DNA from: Abelmoschus esculentus
Lineage: Eukaryota > Streptophyta > Magnoliopsida > Malvales > Malvaceae
NCBI GenBank assembly: GCA_035048815.1
Contig: JAUCBN010000036.1
Coordinates: 2,924,001 to 2,988,000, forward strand
Direction of reading: 5' to 3'
Length of the DNA stretch: 64,000 bases
Below the pieces are notes generated by a model that saw nothing but the letters and a program-made list of their open reading frames with translations, ran no database searches and was not told the DNA's origin. The translations under genes were made by a program, and so were the position numbers. Position 1 is the stretch's first letter. Every line of letters begins with the position of its first letter. Of this stretch, positions 1-13,402 are shown piece after piece.

Positions 1-138
1 GATAAAGTTTCCTGTTCAGTTTGCCTTCAGGTTTCAACCATAATCTATTTTCGATTTCACCCCATTCGGGACAATACAGCTAGTTCCAGAACAAGCTTAT
101 TTGACTGAAATTTGAGGTTGTCCTTACCATTTATGCAG

Positions 139-273
139 GACTTTCATCTTGGAGAAACGGTTCGAAGCTTGCCACAGTGCAATCACATGTTCCATCTGCC
201 TTGCATAGATAAGTGGCTTCTTAGACATGGTTCATGTCCATTGTGCAGAAGGGATCTGTTTCTTAAACTGTAG
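139..273 (+). CDS. RING-H2 E3 ubiquitin ligase, NIP/ATL25-27 type, last exon only
   Basis: This is the terminal exon of a gene that starts outside the window. Sequence 1-138 is intron and ends in a TTTATGCAG acceptor at 138. The 44 codons to the TAG at 271-273 read through the second half of a C3H2C3 RING: a Cys followed by HMFH, then PCIDKWL, then a closing CPLC. The wording around it (DFHLGETVRSLPQC) is very close to what I recall of NEP1-interacting proteins. Those are small membrane-anchored RING-H2 ligases that accept an E2 through the RING and ubiquitinate client proteins. The first two zinc ligands and the transmembrane anchor would be on upstream exons, so the gene's completeness cannot be judged here. 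Confidence 0.82.
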   Translation, partial: DFHLGETVRSLPQCNHMFHLPCIDKWLLRHGSCPLCRRDLFLKL

Positions 274-3199
274 GATTAAGAACAGGCTATTTATATTGAT
301 TTAAACCGTTTTCACTTGCCAGGCTTGTGTAATTGTAATTGTTAATCAGATGCTTGCCTACCCTGGTATCGAACATTGTACTCGATTAACACTTCGTATA
401 AAGGATTCGAATTTCTGGGTTGAATTAAAGATGTAAGAAGGAATCAAGCATTTTCATACCCTGAACACCTGACCTAGAGCTAAATAATTTTATAGATGAG
501 GATCAATCCCATACCAGTCCAGTGTTAGATATAGGAGATTCAGTATCATTCTTAGGGTAAATTTCATCACCGGTAAAGAAGCATGATAAGCATAGAATAG
601 AATTACCACTGGTAAGTTGGTGCCTGAGGACTCCGGGCAAGCAAAATAAACAGCTTTTCGTAGATTTAATCGGTTGGATTAAAGTCGTTGGGGACAAGTT
701 TTTGTTTTCCAATTCTAGGCACTTTCGTATCGGTAGACGGGATAATATGTCGATATATTGCTACTTTAAAAGAGAGTCGTTATACTCGCATTAGACGATA
801 TGTATCGGTATAGATTTTCAATTTTAAATAGATAATTATTCCCTAAGAAAAATAATTATCTGTGATAAATAAAAGATCATATTAAACACTGTTTATTTTT
901 TATATTTTATTTCTTATAATTATAAGAAACTTAATAATTTTTTATAGAGTAATATTTTAATTCCATTTCCAATAATAAAAAATTGAACTGTAAATCTGTC
1001 AACTGTCAATTCTATTTACGTGTGTTTTATTGAATGTGTTTCTCATTTGGGTTTCTTCGTTTTCACTCTCAATCTTTAGAAAACGTGGGGGAGGTCTCAC
1101 TGAAAAAATTATTAGGGGAATTATGTTGACTACGTTATCTATAGTCTCAATTAATCAAGACTGTTGATCTTATTTTTTTTTTCAAATGAATCATCACCTC
1201 TTTTCTATATAGACTTATGGGTGATAATTAATAGGTGGTTATTTAAATATCAACAATTCTGATTGTTTGAACCATTGACGTGATAAACAGGGTTTACCTA
1301 ATAATCTCTCCTCAACCATAGCCGAAAGTGTACGAACACATCATCACTCGTGGCATTTAATGATTATTTGTCAATTTCATGATATGAATGATTTAAAAAT
1401 ATTTTATATCATACGTAGGGACGGAGTTAAATTTGTAGTTGAAGGGTTAAAATATAAATATTTAAAAAATACGAGACAAATTTATAAATAAAAATAAATT
1501 TTAAATGAATTTAAATAAGAGATAAAAGTGAAAAAAATAATTTCATCCTTGATCACACGAATTATTTTGTCTAGTGATTAAGATTTAAAGAAATAAATGT
1601 TACTTTTAGAAATCACGAATTCGAGTATCAGTATTCTAATACAATAATTGAACGATTAATATTTAATAATTAATAATATATTTTAAAATAGATATTACTA
1701 TAATCACTGTAATTGATTTTAAAAAATATATTTTATATAAAAATAAAATTTTAAAAATTCATTAGATAAATATTTTTAAATAACAATAAATAATTTTAGA
1801 TGAAGTGTTAATTGATTTGTATAGAGAAATTCTAATTTGAATTGATTTATATATATATATATATATAATCTATAACAAGTGAGATTTACTTGAGAAGTCT
1901 CCGTTAATAAAGTTATTCGAATTTATGTAGAACTCTATTTCTTTTAAAAATCTGTTAAAGAGTTTGAAATTTAGTATGAATAAAATTATTTTTTATGTAG
2001 ATTTTTTTTACAATCAAATAATTTATCCCTATAAATAGATAGCAAGAATTAAGGGTATATTTTATTTATTTATATTAAATTGATAAAATTTTTAAACAAA
2101 ATTAAAGAATATTTTTGATTTTTTAGAATTCTCATTTTACTTTTTTTTTTAAATTATCAGTTACATAGGGATATTTATATCAATTAAATTTAATTTATAT
2201 ATTTATATATTCTATTTAAAAAAGTTGAACTTAAAAAAATAATTATTTATCCAATATTATTTAAAAACTAAATAAATAATTTTAAATAAATTATTTATCC
2301 AATTTATTACAATTCATGAATTAGATGACATAACTGACTATATTATTGTGTGATGGATTAAATTATTAATTTACATCAATTTCTAGAGTAAAATTATCTT
2401 TTAGTCTTAATTTTAATATTTATTATATCATTAAATTAAATATTAATTATATTTTAACACTAAATTTAAATTAAACTTTACTTATATCAAATATTAGAGT
2501 AGATAATGATCTAATAAATCTATAAATTTAAAAAGTAAAAGAAACAAATATTATTATATTAAAATATCTGAAAGGATAATACCTCCTTCCAAACATTTAA
2601 TTTTCTTAATTATCTAATTATAAAATTAAAATTAAAATTAAAATCTAATTTTAAAATAATATCCTTCGAAATTTACCCAAAATTTCCGGATTAAATTGAC
2701 CCTAGAAATCGGATTCAAACAATGGTAAATGAATTCGGAAGCTACGGAACAGAATTTTACTTTGAATCAAACTAAGAAAGTCAGTGAAAAACCCTAACCA
2801 AATTGATTTTTACTGCAGTAAAAACTATGTAAAGTGACCAAAACAACCTCAGAATCGAGGGTACTTGGTAAAATCGGAAATATATCAAAATAAAGGAAAA
2901 AAACAGAAAGAGAGAGAGAGAGAAAGAAAGAAGCAGAGGTTACAGCGCCTCCATCGCTGCTCTCCTTTATTTTCAAGATTCGTTCCTCTTCACCGATCCG
3001 ATTTTCGAACCCTAAGTTTTGCTGTGTTTGGAGTCTCGGATATGTTAGCTCTCACTTTCTCTCGTCAAGGATTTTGTTTGATTTCTTAATCAAAATCTTG
3101 CTCCTCTTTTTATTTTCCAGTGATTTTCTCCGTCGATCAGCTCGTCCATTGAGAAAACTAATTAGAAAATCGTGATTTTCGTTTTAATCGGGGTTTCCC
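274..3199. other. Intergenic, AT-rich; LARP 5' UTR at the right end
   Basis: Roughly 274-500 is probably 3' UTR of the RING gene. From about 720 to 2700 the sequence is very AT-rich with no open frame that looks coding. It holds a (TA)n run at about 1847-1868 and a stretch at about 1560-1740 that resembles 32900-33020, so it is a dispersed repeat. From about 2860 composition changes, with a short GA-rich microsatellite near 2907-2932. The remainder is GC-richer leader sequence running into the LARP start, so 2860-3199 is probably promoter and 5' UTR. Confidence 0.5.
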
Positions 3200-6100
3200 A
3201 TGGCTGCAAATACTAATACTGCTAATTTCAATACCTCCGCTGCAGAGGCAGCTGCTAATCACTCTCCCAGTAGCCCTAATCAATCGCACCGTGCCGTAAA
3301 GGCGGCTTCTTCGCTCTGGACTGAAATGTTCCGTGGAGAAAACGAACCGATCGCGGGTATTTTGTTAACGTCTTCGTCATCGCCTCAATCAACGCCCCTG
3401 ATCGAGCCACCTGTTGCGACCGTGGACGAAGATGAAGGCGTGGAGAGTGAGAATGCTGGGCTTAATGGCAATTCCGGTAAGAAGCCTGCTTGGAACAAGC
3501 CTTCTAAAGGCGATGCCAAGGTTGGGGCTGTTATGGGGACCAACAAGTGGCCAGCTTTGTCTGAGTCAGCTAAGGTTCCTTCCAAGTCCTCTTCGGATTC
3601 ACCCAGAGCTTTATCGGATGGATCGTCATCTTCTCCTTCCGTTGTTTCCGTTTCTCAGGTTTGTTGTCCTAAAATTTAATCCCTTCTTTATTACCTTCAG
3701 TTTGATCTTCACCATTTCAATTATTTTTATTGCTTGGTTTTAAAATACCCGAACTTAGCTGTTTTAACTGGAGATAATTTATTATCTATTCGGTAAGGAA
3801 GATAATAAATGCTAAAATCTGAATTGGCAAAAATGCAAGGAATCTTGAATTCTTAATCCAGCTGTAGGGTTTACTTCAATTATATTCTATTTGATGGAAT
3901 CTGTTTAATGGACATGTATTTTTATAGGAAATATTTAGGGATTCACTCGCTCAATGTTTTATATGATGTAATTTTGGTTTTGGAGGCTTCTTATCCCTAT
4001 GATTTTGCTTTGTTTACTAAATTGTAGGGAAATGGAAGTGTGTTAGCATCATCGACCTCACAGAAACCAGTCAGCAATAATGCAAACACTAATTCCAATA
4101 TGATTCCGAACTATATCACTCCTACACGCCAGAAGTCGATTAAACGTAATAGTAATAACTCAGCATCTAATGGTGGTCTCTCTCAGCTTCCCCCTCAAGA
4201 TCCTGTGGTTGAATCACCTGTTAATAGCCCCTCTTCTAGGAACCACGCACAGAGAAGTGGATTTTTATCACAGTCTCATACTGGTGTTAATGACCACCCA
4301 CACCCACGAAATTCATACAGGCATCGTAATGGTGGTCCACATCCACGAGGAGATGGTTCTCACCATCAGAATTTTGGGGGCAGACGCAACCAAGATCATG
4401 GTAACCATGAGTGGAATGGTCGGGACTTTAATAGCAGAGATGGTCACGCCCAGCCCAGGTTTTCTCCTAGGGTAATGAGGCATCCACCAGCACCACCACC
4501 TCCTCCACCTCCTGTGCCAAATACAATACCTTTTATCGGTCATATTCCTATGCGGCCTTTTGGCACCTCAATGGGGTATCCTGGTAAGCTGTACTTTCAT
4601 TATTGCTGTTGCTTTTTTGGTAAGGATGAGTGGCATTCTAAGTTTGCCTGTAATTTCTCTACTTTCTTTTAGATATGGCATCTCTTTATATGGTTCCGGC
4701 TGCCCCTCCAGATTCATTTAGAGGTTTGCCATTTGTTGCACCAATGCCCCAAGTTTTTTTCCCAGCACCTGAGCCTCATGAAAATCAGTTGCATGTTGGT
4801 ATAATGAATCAGATAGATTATTATTTCAGGTAATGCCTTGTTTTCATGATAACTTAGGTCAAATTAGTTAATCCTGCGGCCATATCCATGTATTTGAGGT
4901 CATCCAAAAAATTCTATGTTTGTTTCTTTGTTGCAGTGATGAAAATCTAATTAAGGACACCTATTTGAGGCAGAACATGGATGATCAGGGATGGGTTCCT
5001 ATTAAGTTAATAGCTGGCTTCAAAAAGGTGCGTGTGTGTGTTGAGAATTTGGAGCTTGTTTCGAATGTTTGATTGTGATGTTCCTGTGCTTTGAGATGTT
5101 TCATGTGAAGTTCCTGTTCTAGTTTCTTTTGTCCCCGTTCTAGTTTTTTTTGGTTATCATTAAATGCAAAATTGAAGATTCTGAATAAAATCAGAAATGT
5201 ACCTTAATAAATTAATTTAGGAATAATATAAAATATATGTTGTTTACTATTTATAATTTGTCACTTAAAATTGTAAGAGAGGAGCTTTTCCTGAAACATA
5301 AAGCTATGAGGGGGAAAGAAAGATATCAGAATGGTATAACCAGCACCCTCATTCACTATGGAGCAGATGTGAGAGATTTCCTTTGGGTTTGAGTCCTTGA
5401 AATAGTTACATGTCAATTGTTCATTTTAAGAAATTTGCAAAACTGTGGAAGGAAACCTTTGGATTTTGCATTGTTCCGGGTTTCGTTGATATTTTCCCCC
5501 TAGAAAGTTAAGTTTGAGAAACAGTCAACTACTAGATCTTCAAGCTAATTTTCTTTTTCCAAGAAAATAAATTGAAATCCCAATAATTAAAAAACCTAGT
5601 GTTTACTTTCACGCTTGCTGCTAATTGAGCTATTTCTTGAATGTCTCTTGTTGCTTTTAGCATAAGCACGCGCATTTATTAATGAAAACTGTTTGGAACT
5701 TTAGGATACATTTTATTTGCTTTTACCATAAACACGTGCACCCCACCCATTAGATTCTGGTTGAACTTATTTATATATTTTAGAGATATTTAACCTTTAT
5801 GCATCTGCCATTATTACTTGTGGTGAGATACGTTGTCCATTGGCTTTTTCTCCAACTTCTTATACATATGATATGTTATAAGTTCTTTTTATTTATTATT
5901 GTTAACGATGAGCTGGCTCAAGCTCAAATTGCAATGAGTTTTTGCTTTTAGTTTTTGTATTTGTAGATATTAGTAAATGGCAAATACTTGATCATTTACT
6001 TAACATTTCTAATTGATTTGAATGTGATGGCAGGAGATGTTTGATGTTCTAATTTTATTAGATAATTTTTTGCTCTCTTTTTGGAAAATGATCCCTCTTC

Positions 6101-8572
6101 ATCATTCCCTGAAGGGTTCTCTTAAATTTAATGCTATTGGATGATTGCATCAACAAACCACTGTTAATGGTACCACCTTCTCCTGTATAGGAGCTATCCC
6201 AACTTAGGGACTAATATTCTCATTTCTAACTTTCCAAGCTGACCTTAATACAGATCTTTAGTACTACAAGTCTCTTTTGCATGCATATTGCTTCTTGTTA
6301 GTCAATCTTTCCTATCATTTAGAAAAGGTGTGGTAGCCACCTATTTCACTTTTCACCTTAAGCAACCCAACCTTGGGCCTTTTTTTGTCAAAGAGAATAA
6401 CCCAACCTTGATCCTATGAGTAATATTTCCATTAGTCTGTCTACTTTCTAAAATACTGACCATGGTTATTTTAAGCACTCCCTACCTCTCTCTTAACAAT
6501 TTAGTGTGATCAAGTCTTGAACGCTATTCCTTTTATTACAAAATGTACACATTTTTTACTTGGTTTTGTTCTGCACAATCTAAACTTTGAGATTTAGTGT
6601 TTGTCTCAACGAATCTGAATTTCTTTCATTATCTCTCATCCATTACTTGGGAAAAAAGAAAAGGAATCATTGCTGATCTTTGATGTGCTTGTATTTTTAT
6701 TGGTAATTCATCTTTTAATAAACCATAAGTTCTCATCTTCATAATTACTCCTTCATGCATACTTTGGCACACCAACATATTTAAGTATGTTGTTGTTCAT
6801 AACATATCAAAGGATGTTTCTAAGTACTCTAAAAATATCCTCCAAATAACAACTTCGTATGTTTGTCATCATGCATGTCCTGCTATAGTGTTATGCAAGC
6901 GTCTTTGAGATGGATTCTGTTCTTGTCTAATGCCTATGCCCGTAAAAAATGTCTCTATGTACTTTATCATAAGTTTTCTCCAAGTAGATAAAAAATCACA
7001 TGTAAATCTTGTCCCAACTCTTTAAACTTCTCAATAAGTTGTTGCAAGGGATGAATCCTTTTAACAATTTATCACCTTGACTTGCAAGAAATCTAACTAA
7101 TTTTGCACAATCTTAGCTTGTTATCATAAATGTTACTCGATAACTCTTTCCAATGCTCCATATTATGATTTGTCAAGTTTTCTTGGAATGCTTATATAAC
7201 ATTTTAGCCTTTTGCCAAAGGATTGTGGTGTTTTGGGAACAAGGTAAATGTACTTTAACATAGAACAAGTCTTCTTGGCTTCTTTCCCGCTTAAATAGTT
7301 AGCATCACTTTCTGAGACTTTAGTCCTATATATAGTAGTGATCTATTATCATCCGAAAAATTATTAGATGGACCTAGCTCGCCATGTCATTCGTAGTCTC
7401 AACCAATAAGATTCACACACCTCATTTTTTCCCAAGGTGAATCCTCATCCCTTACCTACATGCCGGGTCCACCTAATAATTTCTAGTCATCCGTCAAACT
7501 TTGTGATTATGTCCTCGTATCTTTCCAGGTCAGGTAGTGAATGGGCATCACTTCTAGGCATTGTGCCTTTTTGTCAAATAATAAAAGTGCCTTAGGCAAG
7601 ACATTTATGTGCAAACTTGGTTCACCTATGCATGCTTTTCTATAAGGCAATAACCATAAAAAATGTCTGCATGATTGAAGTTCTCCTTGCTACGAAATGG
7701 TTTAATACCAGACTACTCAACATTTGAGAGCCTACCGTGCATGTACTATCTTCCTGATATACTACAACATACATGGGGCAAGGAGAAAGTCATGCTTATT
7801 GACCAACATGATTGAAAGATAATTTATCATGCTTTGTAGATATAATAGATCAATCTTCAGAGTTTATTATCATAATTATAAATTTTATGCTTATTTTATA
7901 CGCATGCAAAATAGCACACACTTCACTCAGAAAAATGCTTTCTTTTGCAGTTTTTGCCTGGGGGTAATATTATGGTTCAAGTGTCTAGACTGTGTCATGT
8001 TGTTGACAAACAATTGTTCTGAAGCTTAGCTGTCGTATAAGCTTGTATTATTGCTTTGCAAAGGCAACGTTTTAAACCTTCCCCTTTTCAGGTTTCACTA
8101 TTGACAGATAATATTCAGTTTATAATGGATGCCCTGCAAAGTTCAATGGTTGTGGAAGTGCAGGTACGTACTATATTGATAATCCTAGTATATGATCTAT
8201 AATGAACTGCTGGTCGTGTTGACCATCAGGACATGCGTGCCTCTTATTGTTGATGCCTTAATTGAAGGTTTTGTTAGAACATGTATCTAGACTGGTATCT
8301 TGATCACCTTCACTTTCACATTTTAGGGTGATAAAGTAAGGAGGCGGAATGATTGGATGCGATGGATAATGCCATCTTTTGTTCAATTCCCTATCAATAC
8401 TGGTCAGGATTCGCTGGTGGCTCATGTTCAGAATATTTTGCTGGAACAGAGAAATACTAACCAGAGTGGTGCAAGGGGAGAAGGAGGTTCTAATGCTGGT
8501 CCGGCACAGCTATTCAACAGCAAGGGAACAACCGTCGGTGCTCAAGGTGGCCCGGCAAATCATTCAAATTAA
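3200..8572 (+). CDS. LARP1C: La-related protein 1C-like RNA-binding protein
   Basis: Six exons join in frame: 3200-3658, 4028-4583, 4673-4829, 4937-5027, 8092-8163 and 8327-8572, giving 526 residues, about the length recalled for Arabidopsis LARP1b/1c. The first 340 residues are low-complexity (Ser/Asn/Pro/His-rich) with a proline run near the end of exon 2. The La motif is at about residues 378-462 and starts with NQIDYYFSDENL. It continues through WVPIKLIAGFKKV and ends in RRRNDWMRWIMP. Its coding sequence is split across exons 3-6. The tail is glycine and asparagine rich. No DM15 repeats are seen, as expected for the 1b/1c branch. LARP1 proteins bind mRNA in the cytoplasm and influence its stability and translation. 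Plant LARP1c is linked to leaf senescence. The start is the first ATG after a GC-richer leader. Confidence 0.93.
5028..8091 (+). other. Large intron 4 of the LARP1C-like gene
   Basis: This 3064-base intron (GTGCGT donor, CTTTTCAG acceptor) splits the La motif. It is much longer than the other introns of this gene (89-369 bases). No open frame inside looks coding. The middle (about 6000-7800) is less AT-rich than the flanks and could be a decayed transposon, but I recognised no domain, terminal repeat or target duplication. Confidence 0.6.
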
Positions 8573-9039
8573 GCAAAAAATGTGCCGACCCATGGTTTTC
8601 CTTGCTGGAGTTCCCGGAAAAATAGCGTAGAGAATGATTTTTACACCATGGGGTCATCGTTTTGCCTTGAAGATATTGGTTTTGCCTTGTTTCTACGACT
8701 TTTCATACAGCAAATTAGAGATAAACTTTACAAGAAAAGGAAAACACCTTTTGGAAAATGAAAAAAATTGAACCTACAGACATGAGCTAGTAGCACAAAT
8801 TTCTCATGACTTTTCAAATTGTTTTCTTTTGGTTTGTATGAGGATGTTGGATTTTTCCATTACTATTTGTTGTTGGTGTCGGTGTTCCAATCTGGGGAAA
8901 TTTGATTTTCTTTATACACCACACACACATACTTTGGGGTGGTTTTGAGTTTCCATAGTATTCGTTTGCAAGGGGTGGATGAAAAAGAGTACAAACTAGG
9001 CTGGTGAGGAAGTACATTAAAGGCGTGAATAATTGTGTC

Positions 9040-9270
9040 GGGTGCAAATCGTCTATTTCCTAATCACCTCTATTGGGTTCTCTATTTTTAATTAGTCGGT
9101 TTAGTGTTTAAAGTTTGTGATTAGAGTTTAGAGAAATAGTATAGAGTGTATTTTTTAAGTTGTAAGGTTTAAAATATAAAAATAAAAATTACGATTTAAA
9201 ATTTAATTTTTAAAATTTTTAAATAAGAAACATTAAAGTAGATATAATAAAGAAATAAAAGATTTTTTAT
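9040..9270 (+). repeat. MITE copy (GGGTGCRAATCGTCT family)
   Basis: It begins GGGTGCAAATCGTCTATTTC. The interior has runs of TTTAGTGTTTAAAG-like text, then TATTTTTTAAGTTGTAAGGTTT, then GATTTAAAATTTAATTTTT. It ends near GATTTTTTATGG. The same order of motifs recurs at 26818, 55527, 57090 and 57645, which defines a dispersed family. The terminal repeats of the 26818 copy are clearer than here, and no target duplication was found for this copy. Confidence 0.55.
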
Positions 9271-12200
9271 GGTTCGGCCGTGAACTGCCTCCGGCTCTGC
9301 CGCTGGGCAGCTACTACTGTTGTTCATGCCTACAAATGCTTTTTCATTTCTCTTTTCGAGGCGTAGGGTCTTTTTTTACCAAGAGTTGCACTTTATATTT
9401 ATATCTTGAATTAATACTATTATTATATTTGGGGGTAAACTGCGTCAGGTATATCAAATTATTGGGTGATCTGTTTTTACCATTTACTTTGTAACTAGCT
9501 TAAATTTGTCAATATATATTTTTTAATTTATTTATATGATTGTGTAGTTAACTCTTTAATTAGATGATAATATAATACACGATGTGTGAGTTGGATATTA
9601 GATTAAAACAATATTATTTAGGTAGTGTCATTTTGATGATAAATGATCTAAAATGACTCTTTTTGTCAATGAAAAAAAAAAAGATTTACAGTTGAACTAA
9701 AAAAACATTAAAATCAATTATAAACCCCTCACCACTAAATTATTTAAAAATTTTCATATTATTTTAAACTGTAATTAAGAATATTTTATTATATAAATAT
9801 TCTTATTCTATATATAAATAATATTAATATGCATATAATATTATATTAATATATAACTAATTAAGATTATTTTATTATATGTTATTTATGTTAGAAATAA
9901 ACAAAAATGTTAACTTTATTTAGTTGTTACTTCCTAGAGTTTGTTTTTGCATTTGATGTTCTAGAGTCAAATCTCATCTAGTATATAATTTATTTATATT
10001 TTTTTTAATAGAATATCGTTTTAAACCATAACATCATCAAAAGAATATAATTTTGGTATAATATCTAAATCATCACGTTATACATTATGTCATTATTTTG
10101 TTAAAAATTAACTCTATGATAACATAAATGAATCAAAAATAAAATTTAATAATAATATTAGACTAATCCAAAGAGTGATGATAAGAACCAATCACCCTCT
10201 ATAATTTTTCCAGATAATTTAATAGTACCTGACGTAGTTTATCTTATATTTACTACTCGTTTCTGCCTGTCCTCCGTTTGTGGAAAACAATCACCCCACA
10301 TCTGGATCTTGTTGCTTGTAGGGTTCTAAGTTTTGGAGCTTCTGTGTACTTTGACAACTCTTAGAATAATATTTTTATTGTTTTTGAGGCAAGGTTTACC
10401 CGATTTGTGTGGGGGATGGCAGATATGGCAAAAACACAACAAGAGATGCACATGCAGACAGCAGTTAGGGTATGTATGGAGTTTGGTAGGACTGGAAGTG
10501 GCTGAACTCTGAAGGCACATGAAACAACAACCCCATTGATATGGAAACAGAAAAGTTTAAGCCTTTAGTACTTGGTTCCCATTCAAAGGTTCTCCTCTCC
10601 CCTTTCTTTTCGGGTTCTTTGCCTCTACTGCAGTTCCACATAACATGAGTGTCTCGTTGTATGAGCCCTTTGTAGTTGAATGGGAACATCCAACGGTTAA
10701 TCATTCATTCCACCTGGGACAATCACCCTACACCAGAATAAGAATCAGAATATGATTGATAACCTTTCTCTGGGAACTCAAATTTAGAAAAAGCAGTAGA
10801 CACGTCTCCATCAGAATCAGACTCCCCCCATACCATGAAATCTTAACATGTAGCCATGTAGGTAGTTGAGTCATGGATTGGTGGTGGATTCAATGGTTTC
10901 CTATTAGTTTAACATTGTTGTTGGACATGTTGCAGTTCATATTCAAACCAAACTTTTCAACCAAATGTCAAAAAATGACACCCTGGTTTCAGGTTTCAAC
11001 TCATTGGGTGAGCGCAGTGCTGCTGACTGTATGGTGTGGAGTGTTGAGGTTTTCTTCACTTCCTTGTTGCAGACCAGCAGCAGTGTCAGTACCAGTTTTA
11101 GAGATGGTGAAAAGAGATTGCAACAGTTGACAGCTGATCACTTAATGCTCCATATATCCATAGTCTCACCATCATGCAAATGTGTTCCAATCCATCTAGT
11201 TTCATACACAGATGAGTAGTTTTTCAGTCAAAATCTTAGTGTGGGTGAATGGGCATTAAAAAAGTGTTGTTTCAAAGGTTTTCAAGTCTAAGGTAGACTG
11301 AGAAGATGAGTCATTACAGTTTCTTCTTGAAGCTCTGAGAATTGCAGATAATGATGGGATGTGACGATTTATTTTTCTCTTTCTTTCTTTCTTTCTTTCT
11401 TGAATAAAAGCGTTGGCCATAGCTCACGGAGCCAGCGAATCTCTTCAGAGACAGATGATGATGATGATGGATATCTTTGTGAATTGTGAGAATATCTACA
11501 TTCATAGGTACGAGATTCATATCTATAAATTAAAAGGTTCAAATGATTAATTAATACGTATTTAAATTATTAATTTAAAATAAATTAAAATATTTATTTC
11601 ATACTAAAAATAATCATAGTTTTTTTATAATACAAATTATTATTTCTCAAATATATCACACGATTAAGATAAATTGGTTGAATCTCGTAAAACCATTTCA
11701 TAAAAATTCAGTGATATCTTCTATTTTTATAAAAACTTTATAAACATAGAGTATGGTTATCATTTACCGATAATTTAGAGATAAATTTAAAATATTAAAA
11801 AAATTATTGATTAATTTAGAACGGGAATCACAATTCAAAAATAAACTTAGAATATTTAAAAGTTAAAAGACTAACATAAAACTAGGGTCATAGTTTGAGG
11901 ATGAAGGATGTAATTAACTCAAAATTTAGGGTCATATTTTCTGGGTAAAAATTTTTTTTTCTACAAAATACAAAGAATTTGTACAGTCTTTGTACCCTCT
12001 TCCTCGTGTGCATTATAATTTATAATGTCTGTTCATACGAGTCCTTGAACAATAGAAAGCTCCGATGACTAAAGTTAGGGATGAGCCTAGGTGATGTTGG
12101 ATATGATCGTATCTTTAAAAAATTTAATTTTTTATTTATAATTTAATTTTATATAGTCTAAACTCGTATATTTTTATATTTTTAATATATGTTTTTGATA

Positions 12201-12456
12201 TTTTGTATTCTTTTTATATGAAATTTTTGGTGAACAAAGCTGACACCAAAGGGAGCGTGGCTCAAATGTACTCTCACCTTTGTTGCCCTTGAATCCTGAC
12301 CACCAATCCAGTCCCAACAAAAAAGCATCGTCATTGCCATTGGAGCCATACAGAATTCCTTTCATTTCCACCCCACTGTCACTCCTGAACTGAAGAAACA
12401 CCTTTCCCTTTCTCTACCCCACTTCTTTTTAATAGTCTTATCAGATTCAGACAACA
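9271..12456. other. Intergenic between LARP1C and FD
   Basis: The stretch 9420-10250 is AT-rich with nothing recognisable. From about 10260 to 11520 the composition is mixed and non-repetitive, resembling UTR or a non-coding transcript. Its open frames (largest 85 codons) carry no known motif and overlap one another on both strands. A (TTTC)n microsatellite sits at about 11371-11401. From 11520 to 12200 it is AT-rich again. About 12230-12456 is the likely FD promoter and leader. Confidence 0.45.
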
Positions 12457-13402
12457 ATGTTGTCCTCCACGGAGTGGGACGAAACAAACTACAACAAAGC
12501 AAGAAGAATAGGCTTAAACAAGGTATCGGCCTCTTTTTCTTCTTCTTCCCGTGTCTGCAACAAAACACACAGACCAAAAGACATGGAAGAAGTGTGGAAC
12601 GATATTAACCTGGCTTCGTTGCATGATCACTCGTCTAGGGAAGGCTTCTCGGTTAACTCCAATCCTCACATTGTCCTACAGGATTTTCTCCCCAGGCCTC
12701 CTAGCAATGACTCTCCGGCCAATCGGGACAACAACAACAACATCAACAACATGCTGTATGGTTCTCCACTGCAACCTCCCGCCACTGTTTTGAGCCTGAA
12801 TTCGGTTCCCGGCTTTGATTTCCTCGATAACATGGACCCTCTCAGGTCCAGCTCGCGTTTGCAAAGCAGCTCCATTACGACTTTGCACGCTTTCAATTGT
12901 CCGTTCGAAGCATTGGCTTCGTCTTCTAGCTTGGCATCTTTTGGTAAGAAAAGGGACCAGGAATCTGATAACGGTAATGGTGACCGACGGCACAAGCGGA
13001 TGATCAAGAACCGAGAGTCCGCTGCTCGGTCAAGAGCTAGGAAACAGGTTCTCATTACCTGAAACACTTAATTATTCATTTCCCAGTAGGCCAGTATATA
13101 TGTTTATATATGCAGTAGTCTTTAAATTCCCTTTTTTTTCAGGCTTACACAACTGAGTTAGAGCTTGAAGTTGCCCATCTCATGGAAGAGAATGAAAAGC
13201 TCAGGAAACAGCAAGATCAGGTAAATAACTTGAAGCAAATTTGATTTCCATTATCTGTCAGTCAACCCCACGACAAGACCCATTTATGCTCCTGTTTGTG
13301 TTTTTATTTTTTGGGGGGTTCTGCATGCAGTTACGCGTCGTAGATGCCGCTCAATTTTCCAGAAAGCGCACGCTTCAGCGAACGTCAACAGCTCCATTTT
13401 GA
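12457..13402 (+). CDS. FD: bZIP transcription factor FD (florigen partner)
   Basis: Three exons (12457-13047, 13143-13220, 13331-13402) encode 246 residues. The upstream ATG is chosen because it gives MLSS, as I recall for Arabidopsis FD, followed by a Ser-rich stretch and then MEEVWNDINLASL. The bZIP basic region (RMIKNRESAARSRARKQ) ends at residue 197. Heptad leucines follow at 203, 210, 217 and 224. The protein ends LQRTSTAPF, the phosphorylated 14-3-3 docking site, and Thr243 matches the key threonine of FD. In this family FD binds promoters such as APETALA1 in the shoot apex nucleus and recruits FT or TFL1 through 14-3-3 proteins, setting the time of flowering or its repression. All three functional parts are intact. 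The zipper is short, as is usual for group A bZIPs. Confidence 0.95.

Noticed and set aside
10873..11219. Two overlapping frames of about 85 codons
   Set aside because: Different frames of the same strand, no motif, no splice context, and no clear coding bias.
12666..13067. A 133-codon minus-strand frame opposite FD
   Set aside because: Shadow of the FD first exon, with no family resemblance.
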